Shown piece after piece: positions 34,099 through 42,188 of a stretch of 64,000 nucleotides of DNA; position 1 is the stretch's first letter, and the number at the start of each line of letters is the position of its first letter. The notes below the pieces were generated by a model. It was not told where the DNA came from, searched no databases, and saw nothing but the letters and a program-made list of their open reading frames with translations. The position numbers were made by a program, and so were the translations under genes. This DNA is from DASUPK01 sp963831605 (GTDB taxonomy: Bacteria; Actinomycetota; Thermoleophilia; Solirubrobacterales; 70-9): positions 124,001 through 188,000 of the forward strand of contig CAWHQR010000008.1 of assembly GCA_963831605.1 (NCBI GenBank), written 5' to 3'.

Positions 34099-35881
34099 GG
34101 GTGTGAGGGAGGGGGCGACGACAACGCAGGATCCAGGGCCGCTCCTCGGCAGGCGGGTCATGCTCGCGGGGCTGGCGGCCGCGCTTCTCTGCGCCGCCGT
34201 TGCGATTGCTCCGGGGGGCAGCGAGGCGAAGAAGCGGCACGCCGCGAAGCAGAAGCGGCCGAACATCGTCCTGATCATGGACGACGACCAGTCCGTGAAC
34301 CTGCAGCAGTTCCTGACGAAGACGAACGCCGCAATCGGCGCCAAGGGAGTCACCTTCGACAACTCCTTCGTCAACTACTCGTTGTGCTGTCCGTCGCGCT
34401 CCACGATGCTGACCGGCCAGTACGCGCACAACCATGGCGTCCGGGGGAACCAGCTCCCATCGGGGGGCTACAGCAAGCTCGCGCCGACCATCGGCAACAC
34501 GATGCCGGTGTGGCTGCAGCGCGCCGGGTATTACACGGCGCACATCGGCAAGTTCCTGAACGGCTACGGCGCCACCGTTCCCGACACGACGGTCCCGCCC
34601 GGCTGGAACGAGTGGTACGGGTCGATCGACAACCCCGATCAGTTCACCGGAGGCACGTACACCGCATACGGCTACACGCTGAACGAGAACGGGCAGGTCG
34701 TCCACTACGGCAGCACGCCCGGCGTCGTGGATCCCGCCACCTACCAGACCGACGTCTACTCCGAGAAGGCAGCCGACTTCATCCGGCGCCGCGCGCCGAG
34801 CAAGAAGCCCTTCTATCTCTCGGTGGCTCCCCGCGACCCACACGCCGAGGCCGCCGCCTGCAATTGCAACGGGAACAATCCGCGCGCCGCGCCGAGGTAC
34901 GAGGGACATTTCGCCGGACTCAAGGCGCCCCGGACTCCCGACTTCAACGAGGCCGACGTCTCGGACAAGCCGTCGAACGTCAAGGATCTGCCGCTGCTCA
35001 ACGCCAGCCAGCAGGACGCTGTGGATGCCCGCTACCGCGCCCGGGCCGAGGCGGTCCTGGGCGTTGACGATCTGGTCCAGAACGTGGTCAGCACCCTGAA
35101 GCAGGAGGGGGAGCTGAAGAACACGGTGCTGATGTTCACGTCGGACAACGGCTTCTTCCATGGCGAGCACCGGGTGCCTCAGGGGAAGGTGCGGCTCTAC
35201 GAGCCGTCGATCAGGGTGCCGCTCGAGATTCGCGCGCCGGGGATCCCCAGGGGCGTCCACCGCCGGCAGCCCGTCGGCAATGTGGACCTGACCGAGACGA
35301 TCCTCGACTTCGCGCACGCCAAGGCGGGGCGCAAGGAGGACGGGATGTCCCTCATCCCGATCATGCAGAAGAAGCGCTACTGGCCCGGTCGCGCGATGGA
35401 TCTGGAGACCTACTTCACACCGGACACGCTCGAGGATCCCGAGGACCCGCCGCTCAACTACCAGGGCGTGCGCACGGACCGTTACCTCTACGCCAACTAC
35501 GGCACGGGAGAGCAGGAGCTCTACGACCTCCGGACCGATCCGTTCGAGCTGCAGAACGCGGCGAACAACCCGGCCTACGCAGGCGTCAAGGCCTCACTGC
35601 AACGCCTGCTCGGCGGAATGGCCGACTGTGCCGGGCGGACCTGTCGCGTGAAGCCGGCTCTGAAGCTCAAGGACGGGAACTGTTCGGTGGCGAAGGTGGC
35701 CGGCAAGGGCGACCCGCAGGAGGCGACCTTCTACCTGCGCGGCAAGAAGATCGGGAAGGACGCCAAGCCACCGCTCCGCGTCGGCCTGCACCACGCCTCC
35801 TCCGGCGAGCGGCTGGAGGCGGTCGCGAGCTCCCTCGACGGGCGGAAGGTCAGCCTGACGAGGAAGCTGCGGGGCTGCTGA
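34097..35881 (+). CDS. Exported sulfatase (formylglycine type)
   Basis: 594 residues. N-terminal segment RRVMLAGLAAALLCAAVAIA is a signal or anchor, followed by a Lys/Arg-rich stretch (EAKKRHAAKQKR). The catalytic core starts PNIVLIMDDDQS (metal Asp), then LCCPSRSTMLTGQ: Cys97 in C-x-P-S-R would become formylglycine. TSDNGFFHGEH is the C-terminal metal motif. It hydrolyses an organic sulfate ester outside the cytoplasm; the substrate is unknown. No formylglycine-generating enzyme is in this window. The exact start is uncertain because a dyad overlaps GTG 34097; ATG 34160 is the main alternative but would lose the RR of the signal. Confidence 0.88.
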   Translation: MGVREGATTTQDPGPLLGRRVMLAGLAAALLCAAVAIAPGGSEAKKRHAAKQKRPNIVLIMDDDQSVNLQQFLTKTNAAIGAKGVTFDNSFVNYSLCCPSRSTMLTGQYAHNHGVRGNQLPSGGYSKLAPTIGNTMPVWLQRAGYYTAHIGKFLNGYGATVPDTTVPPGWNEWYGSIDNPDQFTGGTYTAYGYTLNENGQVVHYGSTPGVVDPATYQTDVYSEKAADFIRRRAPSKKPFYLSVAPRDPHAEAAACNCNGNNPRAAPRYEGHFAGLKAPRTPDFNEADVSDKPSNVKDLPLLNASQQDAVDARYRARAEAVLGVDDLVQNVVSTLKQEGELKNTVLMFTSDNGFFHGEHRVPQGKVRLYEPSIRVPLEIRAPGIPRGVHRRQPVGNVDLTETILDFAHAKAGRKEDGMSLIPIMQKKRYWPGRAMDLETYFTPDTLEDPEDPPLNYQGVRTDRYLYANYGTGEQELYDLRTDPFELQNAANNPAYAGVKASLQRLLGGMADCAGRTCRVKPALKLKDGNCSVAKVAGKGDPQEATFYLRGKKIGKDAKPPLRVGLHHASSGERLEAVASSLDGRKVSLTRKLRGC

Positions 35882-36707
35882 CGCGCCCCGCGAAGGCGGC
35901 GGTCAGCTCGGCGAGCCGCTCGGGCTGATCCTCGGAGACGAAGGTGTAGGAGTCCTCGATCGTCTCGAGCTTCGCGCCGCGGATCGTCCGGGCGAGACGC
36001 TCCGCGAAGGAGAGCTTGAAGAAGACGTCCTCCACCGCCCACGCGAGGAGGGCCGGGCGATCGAACTCGCGGAGCCGCTCCGCCGCCTCGAAGGTGTATT
36101 TCGGATCGATTGCCCGTAAGACCTTGACCGTGTCGCGGCGGATCCCCCTGTCGGTCAGGAAGGGGTCGACCCACTCGCGCGTCGGCGCTTCGTCGAAGTC
36201 CCGCTTGATCAGGCGGCCGTAGGCGTTCGGCAGTCGGCGCAGAGGCGCGAAGCGCATGCCGGCCATCATCCCGGTCAATCCGCCGGGCACTTTCGCAGCC
36301 CATTGCATCGGCCGGAACGCCGGCGGCAGGAAGTTCTCGAACGCATCGCAGTTGGTGAGCAGCAGGCGCCCGATCCGCTCGGGATGGTGAGCGGCGGTGA
36401 TCTGCGAGATCGCACCCCCGGTGTCGTTGGCGACGAGCGTGACGTCCTCGAGGTCGAGAGCCTCCATGAACCCGGCGACGATCTGGGCAAGTCCTGGGGG
36501 AGAGAGGTCGGCGTCAGGCTTCATCGGCTCGCGATGGGAGCCGAGCGGAAGGTCGGGGACGATGCAGCGAAAGCGGTCCTCGAGCAGGGGCGTCACCTTG
36601 CGCCAGAGCCGCCCGTCGACGAGTAGTCCATGGATGAAGACGATCGGCGGTCCCTCGCCCGACTCGCGGTACCGAATGGTCCCCTGGGGGAGCTTGACCT
36701 CGTTCAT
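35850..36707 (-). CDS. Alpha/beta hydrolase with Asp nucleophile and no obvious catalytic His
   Basis: 285 residues. Oxyanion-region FIHGLLVDGRLW and nucleophile elbow VANDTGG put Asp95 where haloalkane dehalogenases and epoxide hydrolases have Asp. A cap domain spans ~125-200. Near the end, where the family has (G)HF, the sequence is EDSYTFVSEDQPERLAEL, with Thr255 at the His position. Either the His comes from elsewhere or the protein is not a standard hydrolase. The 3' end overlaps the sulfatase by 32 bases. Two TACA/TGTA dyads precede the gene, so a TetR-type repressor is likely. Confidence 0.82.
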   Translation of the reverse strand: MNEVKLPQGTIRYRESGEGPPIVFIHGLLVDGRLWRKVTPLLEDRFRCIVPDLPLGSHREPMKPDADLSPPGLAQIVAGFMEALDLEDVTLVANDTGGAISQITAAHHPERIGRLLLTNCDAFENFLPPAFRPMQWAAKVPGGLTGMMAGMRFAPLRRLPNAYGRLIKRDFDEAPTREWVDPFLTDRGIRRDTVKVLRAIDPKYTFEAAERLREFDRPALLAWAVEDVFFKLSFAERLARTIRGAKLETIEDSYTFVSEDQPERLAELTAAFAGRVSSPAASSSG

Positions 36708-36752
36708 GTGGCCTCCTCAGGCTGCGTGGCTCTGTCGTTCGGAGATGTTTCG

Positions 36753-36789
36753 CATACAAGCTGTATGTATATCTGACCTACAGTCTGTA
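36753..36789. promoter_or_regulatory. Tandem operator before the alpha/beta hydrolase
   Basis: CATACA-AGC-TGTATG (36753-36767) and TACAG-T-CTGTA (36779-36789). The 11-base cores (36755-36765 and 36779-36789) agree at 9 of 11 positions and start 24 bases apart, a usual arrangement for two repressor dimers. Confidence 0.65.
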
Positions 36790-36859
36790 TGTCAACGTGA
36801 GTCACCGCACGGAGCGCGGGCCGCTCCTTGCGGCTCGCTGCCGTGTTCTTGTGCCAGGC

Positions 36860-36865
36860 TAGACT
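36860..36865 (+). promoter_or_regulatory. -10 element TAGACT before rpmE
   Basis: TAGACT ends eight bases before ATG 36874, giving a leaderless or nearly leaderless mRNA at the head of the translation block. Confidence 0.55.
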
Positions 36866-36873
36866 TGAACACG

Positions 36874-37080
36874 ATGAAGACTGAAATCCATCCCGAATAC
36901 GTCCTTTCGCACGTCCATTGCTCGTGCGGCAACGACTTCTATACGCGCTCCACGAAGCCCGAGCTTCACGTGGAGATCTGCTCCCAGTGCCACCCCTTCT
37001 ATACGGGCAAGCAGAAGCTGGTTGACACCGGCGGCCGGGTCGAGCGGTTCCGTCGCCGGGCGGCCAAGCGCGCCCGTTGA
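36874..37080 (+). CDS. rpmE: 50S ribosomal protein L31
   Basis: 68 residues. The N-terminus MKTEIHPEYVLSHVHCSCGN and ICSQCHPFYTGKQKLVDTGG are diagnostic of L31. Cys16, Cys18 and the later CxxC mark the zinc-binding form, whose counterpart without Cys is used under zinc starvation in many bacteria. The frame is open upstream to 36397, but the family length and the -10 element fix the start at 36874. It begins the conserved rpmE-prfA-prmC-sua5-atp block. Confidence 0.95.
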   Translation: MKTEIHPEYVLSHVHCSCGNDFYTRSTKPELHVEICSQCHPFYTGKQKLVDTGGRVERFRRRAAKRAR

Positions 37081-38084
37081 GCACCGAGCCCGCGTCATCG
37101 CTGAACGGATCGCGGCCGCGGGCTCCGGCTCAGTCCGAGCGGATGCCGGACGGCAAGCCCGTCGCCGTCGGCGACGCGCCCGTCGGTGGCCAGGCGGTGC
37201 TCGAGGGCGTGATGATGCGCGGCGTCTCCACCTGGTCGGTCGCGTGCCGCACCCCGGAGGGCGAGATTCAGGTCACCTCCGACCCGATCGTCTCCTGGGC
37301 GAAGCGCAGCCGGATCCTGCGGGTACCGGTCATTCGCGGGGTCGTGGCGCTGGCGGAGTCGCTCAAGATCGGCTTCAGGGCGCTCGCGATCTCGGCGAAC
37401 GCGCAGCTCGCCGACGGTGAAGAGGAGGAAGAGATTGGCGGCTTCACCTGGGGCCTGACGATCTTCTTCTCCCTGGTGCTGGCCATCGGGCTCTTCTTCG
37501 TCATCCCGGTCGGGGCGACCAGCCTGATCAAGGACCAGCTCGGCTCCCCGATCCTCTTCTGGCTCGTCGAGGGTGTGCTTCGCACCGCGATCTTCATCGG
37601 CTACCTGGCCCTGATCAGCAAGCTCCCTGACCTGCGGCGCGTCTTTCAGTACCACGGGGCCGAGCACAAGACGATCTCCTGCTTCGAGGCGGGGGACGAG
37701 CTCGTCCCGGCGCGGGCCGCCGAGTACTCCCGCCTCCATCCTCGCTGCGGAACCAGCTTCCTGCTGATCGTGATGGTGCTCGCGATCTTCGTCTTCGCGC
37801 CCATCGGACTGCCGGCCTGGTACTGGCTGGTCCTCTCGCGAATCCTTGGGATCCCGCTGATCGCAGGCCTCTCCTACGAGGTGATCAAGTGGGCCGGCAA
37901 GCACCGCAACAAGCGCTGGGTGCGCGCCCTGATGTGGCCCGGCCTGATGCTTCAGAACCTGACGACCCGCGAGCCCGACCACGACCAGCTCGAGGTCGCG
38001 ATCCGCTCGCTTCAGGGCGTACTCGCCGTCGAGGATCCGTATGAAGAGAAGGATCGGAACCAGGCCATCGAGATCGTCGCCTAG
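37077..38084 (+). CDS. DUF1385 membrane protein
   Basis: 335 residues from TTG 37077, which overlaps the rpmE stop; ATG 37143 (MPDGKPVAVGD) is a shorter alternative. The family signature VGGQAVLEGVMMRG is present, with GAEHKTISCFEAG and HPRCGTSFLL further on. About four membrane helices (near 125-145, 155-180, 235-260, 262-285). DUF1385 proteins often lie between rpmE and prfA in actinobacteria and Gram-positives; their function is not established. The His and Cys residues of the signature motifs could bind a metal. Confidence 0.88.
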   Translation: MSTEPASSLNGSRPRAPAQSERMPDGKPVAVGDAPVGGQAVLEGVMMRGVSTWSVACRTPEGEIQVTSDPIVSWAKRSRILRVPVIRGVVALAESLKIGFRALAISANAQLADGEEEEEIGGFTWGLTIFFSLVLAIGLFFVIPVGATSLIKDQLGSPILFWLVEGVLRTAIFIGYLALISKLPDLRRVFQYHGAEHKTISCFEAGDELVPARAAEYSRLHPRCGTSFLLIVMVLAIFVFAPIGLPAWYWLVLSRILGIPLIAGLSYEVIKWAGKHRNKRWVRALMWPGLMLQNLTTREPDHDQLEVAIRSLQGVLAVEDPYEEKDRNQAIEIVA

Positions 38085-38085
38085 G

Positions 38086-38111
38086 TAAGAGACCTCTCAC
38101 CGGCCGCTTAC
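38086..38111. promoter_or_regulatory. 26-base element, copy 1, before the ferredoxin gene
   Basis: Begins TAAGAGA, then CTCTCA and CGGCCGCTTAC; identical at 24 of 26 positions to 40498-40523. The GAGA/TCTC arms form a dyad. The two copies flank the kinase/regulator pair and precede ferredoxin and apbE in the same orientation. Confidence 0.75.
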
Positions 38112-38144
38112 CGTGGGTTCAGCCCTGCCGCCCACCATGGCGGC

Positions 38145-38351
38145 ATGAAGCTCAAGGTTCATATAGACAGAGATGCCTGTTTGGCCTACGGCGACTGCGC
38201 CGAGCTCGCCCCCGAGGCCTTCGAGGTCGACGACACCGCTCACCTCGTCGGGAGCGCGCCACTGCGGAAGATGGTCGACGCCGCCCGCGCCTGCCCCTCG
38301 GAGGCGATCACCTTGATTGACGTCGAGACCGGCGAGCAGATCGCGCCCTAG
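38145..38351 (+). CDS. Small ferredoxin, probably [3Fe-4S]
   Basis: 68 residues. Three cysteines in the spacing ACLAYGDC and ARACPSEAI match the P450-type ferredoxins that bind a [3Fe-4S] cluster, where the usual second Cys of the CxxCxxC motif is missing (CLAYGDC). Electron carrier, cytosolic. No P450 gene is seen. The upstream 26-base element ties it to the apbE operon on the far side of the two-component system. Its last bases overlap the convergent kinase gene. Confidence 0.85.
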   Translation: MKLKVHIDRDACLAYGDCAELAPEAFEVDDTAHLVGSAPLRKMVDAARACPSEAITLIDVETGEQIAP

Positions 38352-39784
38352 TCCCGGCTGTAGCCCGGAATCCGGAAGCGGATGGTGGCGCCTTCGCCAG
38401 GCGTCGAACTGGCGCTGATGGTCCCGCCGTGCGCCTCGACGATCGCCCGCGCGATCGCCAGGCCCAGGCCGCTGCCTCCCTCCGCGCGGCTGCGGCCCTC
38501 GTCGGTCCGGTGAAAGCGATCGAAGATGCGGCCCAGCTGGTCCGGCTCGATACCGGTGCCGTCGTCCCGCACGGCGAAGATGGCTGAGCCGTTCTCCGCG
38601 CCGATTGAGATGTCGATATGCCCGTCCGGCTGCGTGTGGCGAACAGCGTTGGTGACGAGGTTCCGGACCACCTGGGCGAGGCGGTCGGGGTCGGCCTCGA
38701 GCTCACCGTGGAGGGTCGAGTCCACGTTGTAGTGGCGCGCTCCGAGCAGAGGCAGGTCGCGTCGCAGGTCCTCGACGAAGTCATCGATCGGCACGCGCCT
38801 CGGCTGGAGCAGGCCGCCACGCTCGGCCTTGGCGAGTGTGAGCATGTCGTCGGTGAGCCGTTCCATGCGGCGGACCTCCCGCATCAGCTCATCGGCCTCC
38901 GCCTCCACCGACTCTCGGTCCTCTGAGTGGTCCGCGAGCTGCTCGATCCGGCCGCGGAGGACTGTGAGCGGGCTACGCAGCTCGTGTGAGGCGTCCGAGA
39001 CGAAGTCGCGCTGCAGGCGGAACCCCTCCTCGAGCCGGTCCATCATGTGGTTGAACGAGTCGGCGAGCACCCCGACCTCGTCGTCGCCGCTGTAGTCGAT
39101 CCGATGAGACAGATCGCCCGAGTCGACGGCCGAGGCCACGGCGGCCATACGCCGCAGCGGTCGCGTGATCAAATTCGCCAGCCAGATCGCGATCACCACA
39201 GATAGCAACAGGGCGCCGAGCCCGACCGCGATGAACCGGTTGCGCAGCGATTGGAGGGCCTGGTCGACCGAGGTGAGGGGATCCGCCACGCGGAAGGTGC
39301 CCACCCTGGTGCCGTCGACGACGACCGGATGCGTCAGCACCCGCAGCTTCCCGGTCTCGTCCGTCGAGATCGTCGTCAGCCCGTCACCGGCGGCGACGAT
39401 GCCGCCCGCGTCCCCCTCACCGCTTTCGTGACTCGTGCGGCCCTCGGCCAGCTCCTCGTCCACGATCCGGGCCTGGTTGGTGACCGGCGCGAGCCCGTCC
39501 GGGGAGATCACGTAGATGCGGGCCTCAGGGTGGTAGCGCTGGCTCGCAACGAAGCGGTCGCCGGCAGCTCGCAGCGAGGCCGGGTCGGTGACCCGGCCGC
39601 TGCTCAGAACGTGCTGCTGGAACTCGGCGTACTGCTCGTTCAGCTCCCGGTCGATCCGGCTGCGGAGGCTCGCCGCTGTGGTCGCGTGAAGAGCGAAGAA
39701 ACTGGCAGCCACCGCCGCGACGCTGACCGCGGAGATCGCCAGCACCAGGCGCAGCCGGATTCCGCGCGGCACCCATCTACGCAT
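38348..39784 (-). CDS. HAMP-type sensor histidine kinase
   Basis: 478 residues. TM1 about 13-33, extracytoplasmic sensor ~34-182 (with SQRYHPEARIYVISPDG), TM2 about 185-205, HAMP 205-257, DHp with His267 in SDASHELRSPLTVLRG, and HATPase with VRNLVTNAVRHTQ, VRDDGTGIEPDQ and GGSGLGLAIARAIVEAHGG. It should sense an outside condition and phosphorylate the OmpR-type regulator encoded just upstream, with which it overlaps by 8 bases. The sensor domain is not recognisable by eye. Confidence 0.93.
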   Translation of the reverse strand: MRRWVPRGIRLRLVLAISAVSVAAVAASFFALHATTAASLRSRIDRELNEQYAEFQQHVLSSGRVTDPASLRAAGDRFVASQRYHPEARIYVISPDGLAPVTNQARIVDEELAEGRTSHESGEGDAGGIVAAGDGLTTISTDETGKLRVLTHPVVVDGTRVGTFRVADPLTSVDQALQSLRNRFIAVGLGALLLSVVIAIWLANLITRPLRRMAAVASAVDSGDLSHRIDYSGDDEVGVLADSFNHMMDRLEEGFRLQRDFVSDASHELRSPLTVLRGRIEQLADHSEDRESVEAEADELMREVRRMERLTDDMLTLAKAERGGLLQPRRVPIDDFVEDLRRDLPLLGARHYNVDSTLHGELEADPDRLAQVVRNLVTNAVRHTQPDGHIDISIGAENGSAIFAVRDDGTGIEPDQLGRIFDRFHRTDEGRSRAEGGSGLGLAIARAIVEAHGGTISASSTPGEGATIRFRIPGYSRD

Positions 39785-40454
39785 CGGCGCTCACCAGCCG
39801 GTAGCCGGCCGAGCGAACGGTCTGGATCGGCGCTTCCCCGTCGGCGTTCGCGAGCTTGCGGCGGAGGTAACCGATGTAGACGTCGAGGACGTTCGTGCCC
39901 GGGTCGTAGTCGTACCCCCAGACCGCGTTCAGGATCTGGGCCCGGGAGAGAACCCGGTCCGGATGTCGCATCAGGTATGCGAGGAGCTCGAACTCGCGAG
40001 CGGTCAGCTTCACCTCGCTTCCGTCCCGGTCGACGTCACGGGTCCGGAAGTCGAGTCTGATCCCCCCGACCTCCAGTGAGGTGCCGCTTGCCTGGCCGGG
40101 CTGGCGCAGGTGGGCCCTGACACGCGCCAGCAATTCGGCGAAGGCGAACGGCTTCGTCAGATAGTCGCTCGCGCCGAGGTCGAGTCCGGTGACGACGTCG
40201 TCGGTCTCGGCGAGTGCGGTAAGCATGATCACCGGCAGGGCCTCGTCGCCGTCGCGGATCGACCTGATCACCTGGTGGCCGCTGAGCTTGGGCAAGAGCA
40301 CGTCGAGGATGAGCAGCGCATAGTCGCCGGTGCGGGCGAGGGCAAGGCCCTCCTCGCCGTCATAGGCGCAGGAAACCGAGTACCCCTCGGCCTCAAGCCC
40401 GCGCTGCATGAACTCGGCGATGGGCCGTTCGTCCTCGACCACCAGAATGCGCAT
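39777..40454 (-). CDS. OmpR/PhoB family response regulator
   Basis: 225 residues. Receiver with DE at 8-9, Asp51 in LLILDVLLPKLSG, and a conserved Lys in YLTKPFAFAEL. C-terminal winged helix ends with LTAREFELLAYLMRHPDRVLSR and VLDVYIGYLRRKLAN. Starts at ATG 40454 with a -10 TAGCAT seven bases upstream, so it is probably leaderless. The 26-base element at 40498-40523 lies close to its promoter and to apbE; a second copy precedes the ferredoxin. These are the best candidates for its binding sites. Confidence 0.94.
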   Translation of the reverse strand: MRILVVEDERPIAEFMQRGLEAEGYSVSCAYDGEEGLALARTGDYALLILDVLLPKLSGHQVIRSIRDGDEALPVIMLTALAETDDVVTGLDLGASDYLTKPFAFAELLARVRAHLRQPGQASGTSLEVGGIRLDFRTRDVDRDGSEVKLTAREFELLAYLMRHPDRVLSRAQILNAVWGYDYDPGTNVLDVYIGYLRRKLANADGEAPIQTVRSAGYRLVSADA

Positions 40455-40461
40455 GGCCGCA

Positions 40462-40467
40462 ATGCTA
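40462..40467 (-). promoter_or_regulatory. -10 element TAGCAT, leaderless start of the OmpR-type regulator
   Basis: On the minus strand TAGCAT ends seven bases before ATG 40454. Confidence 0.55.
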
Positions 40468-40497
40468 GGTGGGCGCCCCAGGGCGTTCCGGATCCTC

Positions 40498-40523
40498 TAA
40501 GAGAACTCTCATCGGCCGCTTAC
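40498..40523. promoter_or_regulatory. 26-base element, copy 2, between regulator and apbE
   Basis: Same orientation as 38086-38111 with two differences. After it both loci also share GTTCA about ten bases downstream. Located about 35 bases before apbE GTG 40558 and about 44 before the divergent regulator start. Confidence 0.75.
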
Positions 40524-40557
40524 GGGCTGTTCATGGCGGAAACCGAGTATTCCCGAT

Positions 40558-41547
40558 GTGTTTTCGGCCAGCGAACAACCCTACGTGGAGACCGACCGGC
40601 GATTCAAGCTCTTCGGCTCCCACGTGCGCGTCCTGATCGGCCCTCCCGCGCAGGCGGATCTCCCCTCGCCCGAGGCGATGGGCATCCAGATCGAGTTCTT
40701 CCTTCGGCTGCTGCACAGGAAGCTGACCCGCTTCGAGCAGGGGTCGGAGCTCTGCGCACTCAACTCGGAGCCGGGGGAGTCCTGCTCCGTCAGCCCGACT
40801 CTGGCCGCCGCCGTCAACGCGGCGCTCTGGGCGGCCAGCCGCTCCGGGGGGCTTGTTGACCCCACCCTGGTGGCCGAGTTGGAGGAGGTCGGCTATGCGA
40901 CCTCGCGCGCCGATCTGCCCGCGGAGAGCGTCACCGACGCCCTGGCTGCAGCCCCCGACCGTGCGCCCGCCGGCGCCGACGCCGACTCCCGCTGGACAGA
41001 GGTTGCGGTCGATGTGGTCGCCGGGACCGTGACCCGCCCGCCGGGAGTCCGGATCGACACCGGCGGTTGCGGGAAGGGGCTCGCCGCGGATCTCGCTGCC
41101 GAGCGTCTGAGCGGCTACACCTCATTCGTCGTTGATGCCGGAGGCGACCTGCGCCTCGGCGGAGAGCAACCCCCTGAGCGGCTGGTCCGCATCGATCATC
41201 CTCTCGAGGAGCGGCCCGCTCACGAGTTCAAGCTCGGCCGAGGAGCCGTGGCGACGAGCGGGATCAAGACGCGTCTCTGGCGCACCGACGCCGGCTACGC
41301 CCATCACCTGCTCGATCCCTCGACGGGGCGCCCCGCGTGGACCGGACTGATCCAGGCGACCTCGCTGGGTACGACTGCGTTGGAAGCCGAGACCCTGGCC
41401 AAGATGGCCTTTCTCGCAGGACCGCAGGCGGCCCGGGAGATCCTGTCGGAGCAGGGCGGACTGATCGTCCTCGACGACGGAACGGTCGAGCTCTGCGGCC
41501 CGCTCGCGCGCTCATCTGCGGCTACGGCCGAGGCGGTGGCGGCGTGA
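40558..41547 (+). CDS. apbE: FAD:protein FMN transferase (ApbE)
   Basis: 329 residues, GTG start. ApbE attaches FMN from FAD to a Thr/Ser of a target protein, usually outside the cytoplasmic membrane. Seen: LTRFEQGSELCALN, RIDTGGCGKGLAADLAAE, VVDAGGDLRLGG, TSGIKTRLWRTDAGYAHHLLDPSTGRP and LGTTALEAETLAKMAFL, all family motifs with the Mg-binding Asp/Thr region at the end. No signal peptide or lipobox is seen at this start. It overlaps the next gene by four bases. The flavinylated target is not evident in the window: no FMN-binding domain was recognised in the neighbours. Confidence 0.9.
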   Translation: MFSASEQPYVETDRRFKLFGSHVRVLIGPPAQADLPSPEAMGIQIEFFLRLLHRKLTRFEQGSELCALNSEPGESCSVSPTLAAAVNAALWAASRSGGLVDPTLVAELEEVGYATSRADLPAESVTDALAAAPDRAPAGADADSRWTEVAVDVVAGTVTRPPGVRIDTGGCGKGLAADLAAERLSGYTSFVVDAGGDLRLGGEQPPERLVRIDHPLEERPAHEFKLGRGAVATSGIKTRLWRTDAGYAHHLLDPSTGRPAWTGLIQATSLGTTALEAETLAKMAFLAGPQAAREILSEQGGLIVLDDGTVELCGPLARSSAATAEAVAA

Positions 41548-42188
41548 ACGGCTCGTACACCGATCCCGGGCAGCACATCTTCTGGATCGCCAGCAGGGCA
41601 TTCGGTGTGGTCGCGCTGGTCCTCGTCGCGGTCTCGGTCGGCATGGGACTCGCAATGGCAATGCGCTCGGCCAAGGGTCCCGGCGCGATGGCGCGGCTGA
41701 AGCAGATGCACGAGGCGACAGCGCTCACGGCGCTGATCTTCATCGCGGCCCATGGCCTCGTGCTGCTGGGTGACACCTACCTTCGGCCCGGCCTCTCCGG
41801 GATCGCGATCCCGTTCGTCATGTCGCACAAGCCGTTCTGGACGGGCCTTGGAGTGGTCGGCGGCTGGATGGCGGCCCTGCTCGGCCTGAGCTTCTACGTT
41901 CGTCGCTGGGTCGGTCCCAAGCTCTGGAGGAAGCTCCATCGCTGGACTCTGCTCGTCTACGTGCTGGCGGTCGTCCACACGCTCGGCGCCGGGACCGACG
42001 CCCGTTCCTTCTGGCTGTTGGCGATCGTGATCGCGACCGTGGCCCCGCTGGCCGTGATGGCCGGGCTCCGCCTGCTGCCCAGCGAGGAGCCGGCCAGGGG
42101 ACGGCCCCGCCGCAGGATCCCACTTCCCTCCGAGCAGCTCTCCAGACCGGCCGCGACGGCTCCCTACGACTATGAGCCCGTCCAATGA
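41544..42188 (+). CDS. Ferric-reductase-like transmembrane haem protein
   Basis: 214 residues, GTG start overlapping the apbE stop (GTGA). About six helices. His residues in or near helices occur at MHEATALTALIFIAAHG and LHRWTLLVYVLAVVHT, as in the bis-haem b core of the ferric reductase/MsrQ family. The tail after residue ~180 is Arg/Pro-rich and cytosolic or exposed, without NAD- or FAD-binding domains. It probably moves electrons across the membrane. Donor may be the ferredoxin or quinol, and acceptor a flavinylated or surface protein; these are inference. Confidence 0.85.
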   Translation: MNGSYTDPGQHIFWIASRAFGVVALVLVAVSVGMGLAMAMRSAKGPGAMARLKQMHEATALTALIFIAAHGLVLLGDTYLRPGLSGIAIPFVMSHKPFWTGLGVVGGWMAALLGLSFYVRRWVGPKLWRKLHRWTLLVYVLAVVHTLGAGTDARSFWLLAIVIATVAPLAVMAGLRLLPSEEPARGRPRRRIPLPSEQLSRPAATAPYDYEPVQ

